Under the pieces are notes generated by a model. The model worked only from the letters and a program-made list of their open reading frames with translations, was not told where the DNA came from and made no database searches. From an uncultured Lachnospiraceae bacterium (GTDB lineage Bacteria > Bacillota > Clostridia > Lachnospirales > Lachnospiraceae), in NCBI GenBank assembly GCA_930972465.1, contig CAKNHF010000013.1:1-64000 (forward strand): a DNA stretch of 64,000 bases. Direction: 5' to 3'. Positions 33,231 through 43,321 of this stretch are shown here, in pieces. A program made the translations under genes and the position numbers. Numbering within the stretch: the stretch's first letter is position 1; each line of letters starts with the position of its first letter.

Positions 33231-35554
33231 ATACAAAAGATGTATCTGAACTGAAAATTGTAAATCATCCGGTGCCAAAGGTCGATGCGCCTGCGCTTGT
33301 AACCGGAAAGGCGGTATATACAGATGATATTGCGCCGGCGGACTGTCTGATCGTTAAGATTGTGAGAAGCCCTTATGCTCATGCGCTGATCAGGGAGATC
33401 GATACATCCCGTGCAGAGGCGGTTCCGGGGATTGAATGCGTCCTGACATACAAGGACTGTCCGGACAAACGTTTTACACTTGCAGGTCAGACTTATCCGG
33501 AGGCCAGTCCGTATGATCGTATTATCCTGGATCAGAGGGTACGATTTGTGGGAGATGCCGCGGCAATCGTGGCGGGAGAGACAGAAGAAGCGGTCAGAAA
33601 GGCAATGAAACTTGTGAAGATTAAATATGAGGTTCTGGAGCCGGTGCTGGATTTCAGAAAGGCCAAGGACAACCCGATTCTGGTCCACCCCGAGGACAAC
33701 TGGAAGGCTCTGTGTCCGGTGGGGGCGGATAACCGGAGAAATCTGTGTGCCCATGGAGTGAACGAAGAGGGGGATATCGAGGCTGTACTTGCCTCCTGCG
33801 ATTATGTGGTGGACCGGGTGTACCATACGAAAGCGAATCAGCAGACCATGATGGAGACGTTTCGGACATACACTTATCTTGATACTTATGGAAGACTGAA
33901 CGTGGTGTCTTCTACCCAGGTGCCATTTCACGTTCGAAGGATCCTCGGGAATGCACTTGACATTCCGAAACACAAAGTCCGGGTTATCAAACCCCGTATC
34001 GGCGGAGGTTTCGGGGCAAAACAGACAGCAGTCTGTGAAGTTTATCCCGCTTTCGTTACGTGGAAAACCGGAAAACCGGCAAAGATTATCTATACAAGAG
34101 AAGAAGCTTTGACTGCATCCTCTCCGCGGCACGAGATGGAGATGCATGTCAGGGTAGGCGCAGACAAAGAAGGACATATTAAGGGAATCGATCTGTATAC
34201 GCTTTCAAATACGGGGGCGTTCGGAGAACATGGGCCGACCACAGTGGGACTCTCAGGACATAAATCTATTCCTCTTTACGGAAAAACCGAGGCATTCCGT
34301 TTTTCATACGATGTAGTTTACACAAACGTAATGTCAGCAGGCGCTTACAGAGGATATGGGGCCACTCAGGGAATCTTCGCGGTGGAATCCGCAGTAAATG
34401 AACTGGCACAGATTCTGAATATGGATCCGACTGTGCTGAGAGAAAAGAATCTGGTACGGGAAGGAATGGCCATGCCGGCTTATTATGGTGAGACTACAAG
34501 AAGCTGCGCCCTGGACCGATGCCTTGCCCGCGCAAAGGAGATGATCGGCTGGGATGAAAAATATCCCTGTCGTGATATGGGCAACGGAAAGGTAAGAGGT
34601 GTCGGCGTTGCCATGGCGATGCAGGGATCCGGAATTTCAGGTGTGGATACAGGCTCCGTATCGATCAAAGTCAATGATGACGGATACTACAGTCTGATGA
34701 TCGGCGCCACGGATATGGGAACCGGCTGCGATACCATTCTGACTCAGATGGCGGCAGAATGCCTGGACTGCCGCATGGAAGATATTCTTGTACATGGAGT
34801 GGACACGGACATCTCACCATATGACTGTGGATCTTACGCATCCAGCACCACTTATGTGACCGGTATGGCAGTAGTGAAGGCCTGTGAAGAACTTCGGGAA
34901 AAGATCTGTCAGCGCGGCGCAGAATATATGGGATGTTCGGCAGATGATGTGGAGTTTGACGGAGAAAAAGTAACAGATCTTAAGACAGGAAAATCAATCT
35001 CGAGAAAGGATATCGGCAACAAGGTGATGTGTTTTAACAATGAGGTGCTTTCTGCCAGCGGAGCGTATTCCTCACCTACCTCGCCTCCTCCGTTTATGGC
35101 TGGAATCGCGGAAGTGGAGATTGATAAAGAAACGGGAACCGTGGAAATGATTGATTATGCAGCAGTAGTAGACTGCGGGACTGTGGTTAACCCGAGCCTT
35201 GCAAGAGTTCAGACAGAAGGCGGTATCGCTCAGGGGATAGGCATGGCTCTGTTCGAGGATATTGTCTATAATCCAAAAGGAAAAAACTACAGCAATTCGC
35301 TGATGCAGTACAAGATTCCGAGCCGGCTTGACGTGGGAAATATACGTGTTGAGTTTGAGAGCAGTTATGAACCGACAGGACCGTTTGGAGCGAAATCCAT
35401 CGGTGAAATCGTGATCAATACACCGTCTCCTGCAATCTCAAATGCAGTTCAGAATGCGACGGGAGTCATTATTCGCGAACTGCCGATTACTGCGGAAAAG
35501 GTCTATGACGGAATGAAAAAACTTGCAGAGAACAGAAGTCAGCAAAAAGTGTGA
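33227..35554 (+). CDS. xdhA: Xanthine-dehydrogenase-type molybdenum-binding subunit
   Basis: The 775-residue catalytic subunit binds molybdopterin cytosine dinucleotide and hydroxylates purines. Key segments include GKAVYTDD at the start, RIGGGFGAKQ for cofactor binding, GAYRGYGATQ, and a C-terminal GAKSIGE whose Glu is the general base in this family. The start is GTG 33227, overlapping the Fe-S subunit's stop and preceded by AAGGGGG; an open frame to 33158 lies inside that gene. Probable substrate: hypoxanthine, xanthine or a related purine, given the island. Confidence 0.92.
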   Translation: MNTKDVSELKIVNHPVPKVDAPALVTGKAVYTDDIAPADCLIVKIVRSPYAHALIREIDTSRAEAVPGIECVLTYKDCPDKRFTLAGQTYPEASPYDRIILDQRVRFVGDAAAIVAGETEEAVRKAMKLVKIKYEVLEPVLDFRKAKDNPILVHPEDNWKALCPVGADNRRNLCAHGVNEEGDIEAVLASCDYVVDRVYHTKANQQTMMETFRTYTYLDTYGRLNVVSSTQVPFHVRRILGNALDIPKHKVRVIKPRIGGGFGAKQTAVCEVYPAFVTWKTGKPAKIIYTREEALTASSPRHEMEMHVRVGADKEGHIKGIDLYTLSNTGAFGEHGPTTVGLSGHKSIPLYGKTEAFRFSYDVVYTNVMSAGAYRGYGATQGIFAVESAVNELAQILNMDPTVLREKNLVREGMAMPAYYGETTRSCALDRCLARAKEMIGWDEKYPCRDMGNGKVRGVGVAMAMQGSGISGVDTGSVSIKVNDDGYYSLMIGATDMGTGCDTILTQMAAECLDCRMEDILVHGVDTDISPYDCGSYASSTTYVTGMAVVKACEELREKICQRGAEYMGCSADDVEFDGEKVTDLKTGKSISRKDIGNKVMCFNNEVLSASGAYSSPTSPPPFMAGIAEVEIDKETGTVEMIDYAAVVDCGTVVNPSLARVQTEGGIAQGIGMALFEDIVYNPKGKNYSNSLMQYKIPSRLDVGNIRVEFESSYEPTGPFGAKSIGEIVINTPSPAISNAVQNATGVIIRELPITAEKVYDGMKKLAENRSQQKV

Positions 35555-35560
35555 GAAAGA

Positions 35561-35607
35561 ACTGGGGGAAGAAGAGTGAAGCAAACAGACACTCTTCTTC
35601 CCCCAGT
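35561..35607. terminator. 18-bp bidirectional terminator between xdhA and arcC
   Basis: ACTGGGGGAAGAAGAGTG (35561-35578) is perfectly complementary to 35590-35607. It ends both the xdh operon and the convergent arcC operon. Confidence 0.88.
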
Positions 35608-35669
35608 CTTATGTTATATTACTTTTAGAAGGAATGGGTTTATCATATGGTAATAATCCGGGCACGCGG

Positions 35670-36614
35670 TCAGAGATGGATCCTTGTGCCGGTCTTTCCG
35701 AGAATTCCGTCTCTTGCTTTTTCGAGAAGAGTGATCAATGCCTGGCGTCCCGGTTTTGATTCAGCGAAATCCACGGCGGCCTGAACTTTGGGAAGCATCG
35801 AACCGGGAGCAAAATGTCCCTCTTCTATGTACTGCTTCGCCTCGTCCACTGTGATGTCGCCAAGCCACTTCTCGTTGGGCTTTCCGTAATTAATTGCAGC
35901 TTTTTCAACTGCGGTCAGGATGATGAGAAAATCAGCATCCAGTTCTTTGGCCAGCAGACAGCTTGCAAAATCTTTGTCAATGACAGCACTGGCTCCCTTC
36001 AGGTGATTCCCCTGACGTGTGACCGGAATCCCGCCGCCTCCGCAGGCGATGACAAGATCTCCTGAGTCGACCATAGTACGGATCGTTCCGATTTCAATGA
36101 TTTCCTGCGGTTTCGGGGAAGCGACCACTCGGCGGTATCCTCTTCCCGCGTCCTCCCGCATGAGATAGTCGTATTTTTCGGCCATCAAGTCAGCCTGTTC
36201 CTTTGTCATAAAACGCCCGATCGGTTTGGATGGATGGTCAAATGCGGGATCATCCGCATCGACACGTACCTGTGTGATCATGGTGGCAACCGGAATATCT
36301 GTGATTCCCCGGTTCAGTAGTTCCTCGCGGAGGGCGTTCTGCAGATCGTAACCGATGTAAGCCTGGCTCATGGCAACACAGACAGACAGCGGGGTATTGG
36401 GCTGCTGAGGGTCTTCATGTGTGAGTGCGATCATGGCATTGTTGACCATTCCCACCTGGGGACCGTTCCCGTGTGCCACGACAACTTCACATCCCTCCTC
36501 AATCAGATCAACGATGGCGCGTGATGTGATCTTCACCGCTTTCATCTGTTCCGGAAGGGTATTGCCGAGGGCGTTCCCGCCCAGGGCAATGACGATACGT
36601 TTCCTTTTATCCAT
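35670..36614 (-). CDS. arcC: Carbamate kinase
   Basis: The 314-residue amino-acid-kinase-fold enzyme makes ATP, CO2 and NH3 from carbamoyl phosphate and ADP. Family motifs are IVIALGGNALG at the start, GNGPQVG, and DPAF-D-PSKPIG in the middle. It is the last gene of the minus-strand purine operon, downstream of the carbamoyltransferase-like ygeW. That pairing is the expected way to harvest energy from ureido groups in purine breakdown. Equivalent to yqeA in the E. coli cluster. Confidence 0.95.
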   Translation of the reverse strand: MDKRKRIVIALGGNALGNTLPEQMKAVKITSRAIVDLIEEGCEVVVAHGNGPQVGMVNNAMIALTHEDPQQPNTPLSVCVAMSQAYIGYDLQNALREELLNRGITDIPVATMITQVRVDADDPAFDHPSKPIGRFMTKEQADLMAEKYDYLMREDAGRGYRRVVASPKPQEIIEIGTIRTMVDSGDLVIACGGGGIPVTRQGNHLKGASAVIDKDFASCLLAKELDADFLIILTAVEKAAINYGKPNEKWLGDITVDEAKQYIEEGHFAPGSMLPKVQAAVDFAESKPGRQALITLLEKARDGILGKTGTRIHL

Positions 36615-36632
36615 AATGTTCAGCCTCCCGGA

Positions 36633-37016
36633 TTAATCCTCTTTTACGGAAGCAATTGTTTCAACCTCACAGAGCACTCCCTTGGGCAGATCTTTTACGG
36701 CGACACAGGAGCGCGCCGGATTACCTGTAAAATACTTTGCGTATACCTCGTTAAATGCGGCAAAGTCAGCCATATCGGCAAGAAAGCAGGTGGTCTTTAC
36801 CACATCTGTGAAGGAAGCTCCCTGGCTTTCAAGAAGAGCCTGAACGTTTTTCATGACCTGTTCAGCCTGTTCTTCTATGGTGTTTCCGACTACCTCGCCG
36901 GTCTCCGGAGAGAGCGGAATCTGACCGGAAAAGAAAGCGATTCCGTTCAGGACGATTCCCTGAGAGTAGGGTCCGATGGCTGCAGGTGCATTTTTTGTTT
37001 CAACATATTTTAACAT
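36633..37016 (-). CDS. ridA: RidA family 2-iminopropanoate deaminase
   Basis: The 127-residue RidA/YjgF protein keeps [25 protein letters not shown] (with the substrate-binding Arg) and EVETIA. RidA hydrolyses reactive 2-aminoacrylate and its imine to pyruvate and ammonia. Its place in the operon makes sense because YgeX, three genes upstream, releases exactly this intermediate. Eighteen bases separate it from arcC. Confidence 0.93.
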   Translation of the reverse strand: MLKYVETKNAPAAIGPYSQGIVLNGIAFFSGQIPLSPETGEVVGNTIEEQAEQVMKNVQALLESQGASFTDVVKTTCFLADMADFAAFNEVYAKYFTGNPARSCVAVKDLPKGVLCEVETIASVKED

Positions 37017-37049
37017 TTGTGTATACCTCCTTGGCGGGTCTTTTTATTC

Positions 37050-38243
37050 TTATTCAAAAATTCTCGGTGTTCCTTTTTCTTCCAGCTTTTTAAGAATGTC
37101 GGCCGGATCGGCAAATTTTGCAAGGAAGATCATCGCTGCGATGATGTATGGCTTGTAGCTTGCCTCTTTGTAGAGCGGATCTCTGTAACGGTCAAATACA
37201 CTCGCGTCAACTTCGCCTTCCTCACAGCTTACTCCGGTGATATCGGCCGGCAGGCAGTGGAGGTAAAGCGCTTTTCCGTCCTTTGTGGTTGCCATCAGTT
37301 CTTCTGTGCAGGCCCAGTCTTTGTGCTGCGCATTCTGAGCCAGAAGCTCTTTCTCAAGTTCTTTGATACCCTCAAAGTCCCCATTTCCGTACAGTTCAGT
37401 ACGTTTCTCCATCGCGGCAAACGGAGCCCAGCTCTTCGGATATACGATGTCGGCATCTTTGAATGCTTCTGCCATACTGTTTGTCTTCGTGAAGGAACCG
37501 CCGGATTTCTTTGCATTTTCTGCTGCGACAGCCTCTACCTCCGGGAATACTTCGTATCCTTCCGGATGAGCAAGAACTACATCCATTCCAAAGCGCGTCA
37601 TCAGGCCGATCACGCCCTGGGGAACGGAGAGCGGTTTGCCGTAAGACGGAGAATAAGCCCATGACATTGCAATTTTCTTACCTTTCAGATTCTCAACTCC
37701 GCCGAACTCGTGGATGATATGAAGCATGTCGGCCATTGCCTGCGTCGGATGGTCAATGTCGCACTGCAGGTTGACAAGAGTAGGTTTCTGCTCGAGGATG
37801 CCGTCTTTGTTTCCCTGTGTCACGGCGTCAACAACTTCGTGCATGTAAGCATTTCCCTTTCCGATATACATATCGTCACGGATACCGATAACATCCGCCA
37901 TGAAGGAGATCATATTCGCTGTCTCGCGTACTGTCTCACCGTGGGCAACCTGGGATTTCCCTTCGTCCAGATCCTGAACTTCAAGCCCTAACATATTACA
38001 TGCGGAAGCAAATGAGAAGCGGGTACGAGTAGAGTTGTCACGGAACAGGGAAATTCCCAGTCCGCTCTCGAACACTTTTGTGGAAATATTGTGCTCACGC
38101 ATATAACGCAGCGCGTCCGCTACGGTAAAGACGGCTTCCAGTTCTTCGTCTGTTTTTTCCCATGTAAGGAAGAAATCTCCGTTGTACATATCCTTGAAAT
38201 TAAGTGAATTGAGCTTATCGATATAATCCTGTAAAGTTTTCAT
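37050..38243 (-). CDS. ygeW: YgeW-type knotted carbamoyltransferase
   Basis: The 397-residue member of the aspartate/ornithine carbamoyltransferase family belongs to the YgeW subgroup. The carbamoyl-phosphate motif appears as FRDNSTRTRFSF, followed by HPTQAMADM and HCLPADI. The second ATG (38243) is preferred because GGAGGG is eight bases upstream of it and only two from the first ATG. In the purine island it most likely runs in the phosphorolytic direction, producing carbamoyl phosphate for the kinase at the end of the operon (inference). Confidence 0.92.
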   Translation of the reverse strand: MKTLQDYIDKLNSLNFKDMYNGDFFLTWEKTDEELEAVFTVADALRYMREHNISTKVFESGLGISLFRDNSTRTRFSFASACNMLGLEVQDLDEGKSQVAHGETVRETANMISFMADVIGIRDDMYIGKGNAYMHEVVDAVTQGNKDGILEQKPTLVNLQCDIDHPTQAMADMLHIIHEFGGVENLKGKKIAMSWAYSPSYGKPLSVPQGVIGLMTRFGMDVVLAHPEGYEVFPEVEAVAAENAKKSGGSFTKTNSMAEAFKDADIVYPKSWAPFAAMEKRTELYGNGDFEGIKELEKELLAQNAQHKDWACTEELMATTKDGKALYLHCLPADITGVSCEEGEVDASVFDRYRDPLYKEASYKPYIIAAMIFLAKFADPADILKKLEEKGTPRIFE

Positions 38244-38284
38244 GGTCATTACCCTCCTTGATTCAGAAATGTTAATTTATTCGT

Positions 38285-39595
38285 TTATTCGCAGTAGCAT
38301 CCCGGAAGTGCTGCATATACGGCAGCACATGTCACAAGGTCCTGTTTCCATGTTTTTTCATTAGGCGCATGTGCCTGTGCCTCGGCTCCCGGTCCGAAAC
38401 CGATGCAGGGGATTCCGTTTCTTCCCATGATGGAAACCCCATTTGTGGAGAAGGTCCATTTATCTGTCAGCGGACGGCTCTGGCGCATCTCAAGTGTCTC
38501 ATCGGCGCCGATTCTCTTATCGCCGTAGAGTGAAGTATAGGCTTTCTCCAGAGCTTTTGTGACTTTGTGATCCTTCGGGATCGCCCATGTCGGGAAATAG
38601 CATTCGATTTCATAAACGCATCCTGTGTAGGACGGGCGGTCATAGTTATACATGGAAACGACAACATCATCGCCGTATTTCTTCACGTTCGGAAGTGCGC
38701 GGATTTCATCCAGGCAGCTTTCCCAAGTCTCACCGAATGTCATGCGGCGGTCGAGAGATACAGCGCATGAGTCAGCAACCGCACAGCGGCTGGGTGAAGT
38801 ATAGAAAATCTGGGAAACAGTTACAGTACCGCGCCCGAGGAAACGTGCTTCTTCCCAGTCCGGGTTGTACTTCGGATTGAGCATCTTGACGAGGCCTTTG
38901 ATCTCGGTTTCGTCTGCGTCATCGTTTTCGTTAAGCGCCCGGACGTCCTGAAGAATGTCCGCCATCTTGTAGATTGCATTATCACCTCGTTCAGGAGCGG
39001 AACCATGGCAGGAAACCCCTTTCACGTCGATACGGATCTCCATGCGTCCACGCTGTCCGCGGTAAATGCCGCCGTCTGTAGGCTCTGTGGATACAACGAA
39101 TTCCGGACGGATCTTGTCTTCATTAATGATATACTGCCAGCAGAGCCCGTCGCAGTCTTCTTCCTGTACGGTTCCGACTACCATGATTCTGCACCCTTCC
39201 GGAATCAGATCAAGGTCTTTCATGATCCTTGCGCCGTAAACAGCGGAGACAAGTCCGCCGCACTGATCAGATACTCCGCGGCCCCCGATCTCGGTATCGG
39301 TTTCATATCCCTCGTACGGATCAAACGTCCAGTTATCGATATTGCCGATCCCTACGGTGTCAATGTGTGCGTCGTAAGCGATGATCCTGTCCCCGGTTCC
39401 CATATAGCCGATGACGTTTCCCTGAGGATCAATGACCACCTCGTCAAAATCCAGTTTTTTCATCTCAGCGGCAATTGTGTCAATGTGTGCCTTCTCATCA
39501 CAGCTTTCCCCCGGATTCTTAACGATCGCACGCAGGAAAGCCGTCATGTCTTTTTCATAATTCTGTGCAGCTTCTTTGATTTTGTTTAAATCCAT
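38285..39595 (-). CDS. ygeY: YgeY family M20 peptidase/amidohydrolase
   Basis: The 436-residue zinc-type M20 hydrolase has the metal-binding series [19 protein letters not shown], and EEDCDGLCW, and a dimerisation domain in the middle. YgeY proteins act on amide or carbamoyl bonds of small amino-acid derivatives. The start is ATG 39595 after GGAGAG; the frame stays open to 39736 but overlaps ygeX there. Its position between ygeX and ygeW suggests it removes one carbamoyl or ureido group ahead of diaminopropionate formation (inference). Confidence 0.9.
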   Translation of the reverse strand: MDLNKIKEAAQNYEKDMTAFLRAIVKNPGESCDEKAHIDTIAAEMKKLDFDEVVIDPQGNVIGYMGTGDRIIAYDAHIDTVGIGNIDNWTFDPYEGYETDTEIGGRGVSDQCGGLVSAVYGARIMKDLDLIPEGCRIMVVGTVQEEDCDGLCWQYIINEDKIRPEFVVSTEPTDGGIYRGQRGRMEIRIDVKGVSCHGSAPERGDNAIYKMADILQDVRALNENDDADETEIKGLVKMLNPKYNPDWEEARFLGRGTVTVSQIFYTSPSRCAVADSCAVSLDRRMTFGETWESCLDEIRALPNVKKYGDDVVVSMYNYDRPSYTGCVYEIECYFPTWAIPKDHKVTKALEKAYTSLYGDKRIGADETLEMRQSRPLTDKWTFSTNGVSIMGRNGIPCIGFGPGAEAQAHAPNEKTWKQDLVTCAAVYAALPGCYCE

Positions 39596-39701
39596 CGTTT
39601 CTCTCTCCTTTTTTAAATGGGGCCGGTCCCGAAGTATACGGATACTGTCTTTCTGCAGGAGTCCGGCAGATGCTTGGTTCTCTATGGTAAAGAAACAGAC
39701 A

Positions 39702-40907
39702 TTATCTGTCGTTTCCGTCCCAGACGATTGATTCATACCGCTGAGGATCTGTATCTCCTTCGGTGGAGAAGAGCAGAACTCTGGAATTCTCGTTCAGCTC
39801 CAGATGCTCTCTGAGCGGTCTGTATTCTTCCATGGTCATAATGCAGGCAAGCGTTCCGAAAGGTGCGGCGCCTGATTCGCCGGAGGTTACCGGCTGATCT
39901 CCCTTGATCGGAGCCGCCAGCATGCGCATCCCTTTTGCTGCCACCCAGTCAGGCGTGGAGACAAAGGTATCTACATGATTTTTCAGAATGTCCCAGGAGA
40001 TGGTGTTTGGCTCTCCGCAGGCAAGCCCTGCCATGATGGTTACCATGTCGCCGTCCACGATACGTATCTCTCCGTCTCCCGCACAGGCTCCTTTGTAGAG
40101 ACAGGCTGCGGCGGAAGCTTCCACGACGATAACTTTCGGAGGATTCTCGGGGTAGCGGTTTGCAAAGTATCCCTGGACAGCACCGGCCAAGGATCCGACA
40201 CCGGCCTGGATGAAAACATGAGTCGGGCGGCTGCAGCCGTAATCATGAAGCTGCTCATCAGCCTCCATCGCCATTGTACCGTATCCCTGCATGATCCAGG
40301 AAGGAATCTCTTCATATCCGTCCCATGCGGTATCCTGTACCATGACTCCGTTTTCTGTTTTTTCTGCCATGGCGTTTGCCATGCGGACACATTCATCATA
40401 GTTATATTCTTCGATTGTTGCCTGTGCGCCCTCGGCAAGGATGTTGTTGAGCCGTGTCTGTGTGCTGCCCTTGGGCATGAGGACAACAGCTTTCTGCCCC
40501 AGCCTGTTGGCTGCCCAGGCGACACCCCGTCCGTGGTTGCCGTCTGTTGCCGTGAAGAATGTGGCCTGTCCGAATTCCTTTTTAAGCTCTTCGGAAGTAA
40601 GTACATTATAAGGAAGTTCTGATACATCCTTTCCGGTCTGTTTTGCTATGTAGCGGGCCATGGCAAAGGACCCGCCCAGTACCTTGAATGCGTTCAGCCC
40701 GAAACGGTAGGACTCGTCCTTGACATAGACTTCTCCAAGTCCCAGGCGAGAAGCCATCCGGTCGAGTTTTGCCAGAGGAGTGACGGAATACTGCGGAAAA
40801 CTTTCATGAAATGTCCTTGCTTTTCTGACTTCGTCAAGCCCCATGATTTTCAGGTTTGCGTCCTCGGTCCCGGGCATGCTGTTTACCGCCCATTTGATTG
40901 TTTCCAT
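39702..40907 (-). CDS. ygeX: Diaminopropionate ammonia-lyase
   Basis: The 401-residue fold-type II PLP enzyme splits 2,3-diaminopropionate to pyruvate and two ammonia. The PLP lysine is Lys75 in [10 protein letters not shown]; further motifs are [12 protein letters not shown] and [13 protein letters not shown] for the phosphate cup. GGAGG precedes the ATG. It is the second gene of the minus-strand purine operon and is the step that links purine carbon to pyruvate. Confidence 0.95.
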   Translation of the reverse strand: METIKWAVNSMPGTEDANLKIMGLDEVRKARTFHESFPQYSVTPLAKLDRMASRLGLGEVYVKDESYRFGLNAFKVLGGSFAMARYIAKQTGKDVSELPYNVLTSEELKKEFGQATFFTATDGNHGRGVAWAANRLGQKAVVLMPKGSTQTRLNNILAEGAQATIEEYNYDECVRMANAMAEKTENGVMVQDTAWDGYEEIPSWIMQGYGTMAMEADEQLHDYGCSRPTHVFIQAGVGSLAGAVQGYFANRYPENPPKVIVVEASAAACLYKGACAGDGEIRIVDGDMVTIMAGLACGEPNTISWDILKNHVDTFVSTPDWVAAKGMRMLAAPIKGDQPVTSGESGAAPFGTLACIMTMEEYRPLREHLELNENSRVLLFSTEGDTDPQRYESIVWDGNDR

Positions 40908-41018
40908 TATAAAACCTCCTTATGTGATATTTGCTGAATTATGATCCGGCACCGGTCCGGACTGCTGTCCAGGATATTCTCGTACGGCAGGAACGCGGAC
41001 AGAGCCCGGAATGCGGGA

Positions 41019-41666
41019 TCATCCCTTATCCATGTAACTGTAAAGTGTAAATTTTGAGATTCCCAGCAGGGATGAGACCTTGTCTCCGGATTTGGTGATG
41101 AGAAAGGCGCCGGCGTTGTTCAGAAATTGAACCACCGCGATTTTATCGTCCTTATTCATCAGCGCGACCGGCTTTCCTACCTGCGAGATGGCCTGCTCAA
41201 TCAGCTGATCCAGAAGTTCGGTTACATTGTGAGTGATTTTCTGAGGTGAGCCTGAAGAACCGTCACCTGAAGAATCGTTCTGATCAGTGTGAGTCAGAGA
41301 ATGTACGGCTGTCTCTACGGCGAGGAGGGAGGTGATATCGTAATTCATGGAAAAGATATACGCAATCCGTCCCTTTTCATCCCGGATATACAGGGTACTT
41401 GATTTCAGAATCCGTCCGTCGTCCGTTCTGGTGAGATAGGCAAGTCTGTCTTTGACTTCGGACGGATCTTTCCGGAGCGTTTCAAGCACGATGCCGGAAG
41501 GACCGTCTCCGGTATGCCGGTTTGATACCTCTCCGTTCTCGATATAGACAATCGATTTGTCCAGTTCTTTCCCGGTCAGATCATGAATCACAATTTCGCA
41601 GGAACTTCCGAACTGGACGGCAAGACCGTGCGCTAACTGTTTTAGAAAATCAAGCTGACGATACAT
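41019..41666 (-). CDS. YheO-type PAS/HTH transcriptional regulator
   Basis: The 215-residue regulator has an N-terminal YheO-like PAS domain (about 1-115, CEIVIHDL...SGIVLETL...RIAYIFSMNYDIT) and a C-terminal HTH_22 domain ending with GISKFTLYSYMDKG. Such proteins sense small metabolites and control neighbouring catabolic genes. It is first in the minus-strand operon and divergent from ssnA, so it is the obvious candidate to bind the tandem palindromes between the two. Confidence 0.88.
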   Translation of the reverse strand: MYRQLDFLKQLAHGLAVQFGSSCEIVIHDLTGKELDKSIVYIENGEVSNRHTGDGPSGIVLETLRKDPSEVKDRLAYLTRTDDGRILKSSTLYIRDEKGRIAYIFSMNYDITSLLAVETAVHSLTHTDQNDSSGDGSSGSPQKITHNVTELLDQLIEQAISQVGKPVALMNKDDKIAVVQFLNNAGAFLITKSGDKVSSLLGISKFTLYSYMDKG

Positions 41667-41723
41667 TCTCTCACCTGCCCTTTCCTGATCGAATCAACTG
41701 ACAGAAACTGCGTCTCTAAACCC

Positions 41724-41751
41724 ATCATAGCATAAAAAAAAAGAGAGTCAA
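41724..41751 (-). promoter_or_regulatory. Promoter of the regulator-ygeXYW-ridA-arcC operon
   Basis: Minus strand: TTGACT (41751-41746), 16 bases, TATGAT (41729-41724). Its -35 box ends eight bases from the first palindrome. Confidence 0.65.
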
Positions 41752-41759
41752 TAGTTTTT

Positions 41760-41794
41760 CTAAAAAATTTTTAGGTTATCTAAAAAATATTTAG
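41760..41794. promoter_or_regulatory. Tandem palindromic operators between divergent purine operons
   Basis: CTAAAAAATTTTTAG (41760-41774) and CTAAAAAATATTTAG (41780-41794) are near-identical 15-bp palindromes whose centres are exactly 20 bases apart, two helical turns. They lie 8-9 bases beyond the -35 boxes of both divergent promoters, an ideal place for one activator to serve both. Confidence 0.65.
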
Positions 41795-41803
41795 GCATAT
41801 AGG

Positions 41804-41832
41804 TTGCATTTATACATTTTTAATGGTATTCT
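41804..41832 (+). promoter_or_regulatory. Promoter of the ssnA operon
   Basis: TTGCAT (41804-41809), 17 bases, TATTCT (41827-41832). The leader to ssnA is about 90 bases. Confidence 0.6.
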
Positions 41833-41928
41833 ATAAGAAATGAGCGGTATTAATATGCGAAATGCACAGTTTTTGCATGCTTTTAGGGGCGGAAAAGAAT
41901 CAGAAATATGTAAAAAGGAGAAAGTAAA

Positions 41929-43263
41929 ATGCTGATTTTAGGAAACGGAAGAGTCATCACAAGAGATGCGGAACGGCCGTTTATCGAGAACGGAGCCATC
42001 GCTGTTGACGGCACGATTATCTGTAAGGTGGGCGGCAGTGAGAAAATCAGGAAAGAGTATCCGGATGCGGAGTACATTGATGCAAAAGGCGGACTAATCA
42101 TGCCGGCATTTATTAATGTACATGAGCATATCTACAGTTCATTTGCCAGAGGGCTTTCCATCAGGGGGTATGATCCGAAAGGATTTCTGGATATTCTGGA
42201 CGGACAGTGGTGGACCATCGACAGGAATCTGACGCTGGGCGATACCTATTTAAGTGCAATGGCGACTTACATTGACAGTATCCGGAACGGCGTTACTACT
42301 GTGTTTGACCATCATGCCAGCTTCGGAGCGATCCGGGGATCTCTTTTTGAAATTGAGAAGGCGGCGAAGGAGACCGGGGTACGCTCCTGTCTGTGCTATG
42401 AAGTCTCGGACAGGGACGGAATGGACAAGGCGAGAGAGTCTGTGCTGGAGAACGCAGAGTTTATCCGTCACGCGTTAAAGGATGATACGGGGATGATCGC
42501 GGGCATGATGGGCATGCACGCGCAGTTTACGATTTCCGATGAGACTATGGAGTTTGCGGCGCAGAATAAACCGGATGAAGTCGGGTATCATATCCATGTG
42601 GCGGAGGGAATCGAAGATCTTCACCACTGTCTCAGACATTATGGGAAACGGATCGTGGACCGGCTTATGGACCACGGGATTCTGGGAGAAAAGACGCTTC
42701 TCGGCCACTGCATCTATATCAATCCGCATGAGATGGATCTGATCAAAGAGACCGATACAATGGTAGTGCATAATCCTGAGTCCAATATGGGAAATGCCTG
42801 CGGATGTCCTCCCACTATGGAACTGGTGCACAGGGGAATCCTGACAGGACTTGGAACCGACGGATATACCCATGATATGATGGAATCGTATAAAGTGGCA
42901 AATGTCCTCCATAAGCATCATCTCTGTGATCCCAATGCTGCATGGTCTGAAGTGCCGCAGATGCTCTTTGAGAACAATGCCAGGATCGCAGGCAGGTATT
43001 TCAGGCAGGAACTGGGAGTCCTGAAAGCCGGAGCGGCTGCGGACGCGATCATCGCAGATTATGATCCTCTTACGCCGATGAATGCGGGAAATGTAAACGG
43101 ACATCTGCTGTTCGGCGTGACGGGACGGGATGTGGTGACTACAGTGGCGAACGGAAAGGTTCTTATGAAAGACAGAAAACTGACACAGCTTGATGAAGAA
43201 AAAGTAATGGCAGACTGCAGACAGGCGGCGAAAGAACTGGCCGACCGGATAAACAGCCGTTAG
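41929..43263 (+). CDS. ssnA: SsnA amidohydrolase (purine-ring metabolism)
   Basis: The 444-residue metal-dependent amidohydrolase of the cytosine/guanine-deaminase-like group is named SsnA in E. coli. Metal ligands are visible in NVHEH (63-67), HIHVAEG, LLGHCIYI and GLGTDGY. In anaerobic purine degraders ssnA is one of the genes required for uric acid breakdown; it probably opens or deaminates a reduced purine-ring intermediate (inference). It is first in the plus-strand operon. Confidence 0.92.
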   Translation: MLILGNGRVITRDAERPFIENGAIAVDGTIICKVGGSEKIRKEYPDAEYIDAKGGLIMPAFINVHEHIYSSFARGLSIRGYDPKGFLDILDGQWWTIDRNLTLGDTYLSAMATYIDSIRNGVTTVFDHHASFGAIRGSLFEIEKAAKETGVRSCLCYEVSDRDGMDKARESVLENAEFIRHALKDDTGMIAGMMGMHAQFTISDETMEFAAQNKPDEVGYHIHVAEGIEDLHHCLRHYGKRIVDRLMDHGILGEKTLLGHCIYINPHEMDLIKETDTMVVHNPESNMGNACGCPPTMELVHRGILTGLGTDGYTHDMMESYKVANVLHKHHLCDPNAAWSEVPQMLFENNARIAGRYFRQELGVLKAGAAADAIIADYDPLTPMNAGNVNGHLLFGVTGRDVVTTVANGKVLMKDRKLTQLDEEKVMADCRQAAKELADRINSR

Positions 43264-43321
43264 TCAGTGAAGATCCGGACAGAGACGAGAAGACTACCAT
43301 CTAAGAAAGGAATTAAAACAA

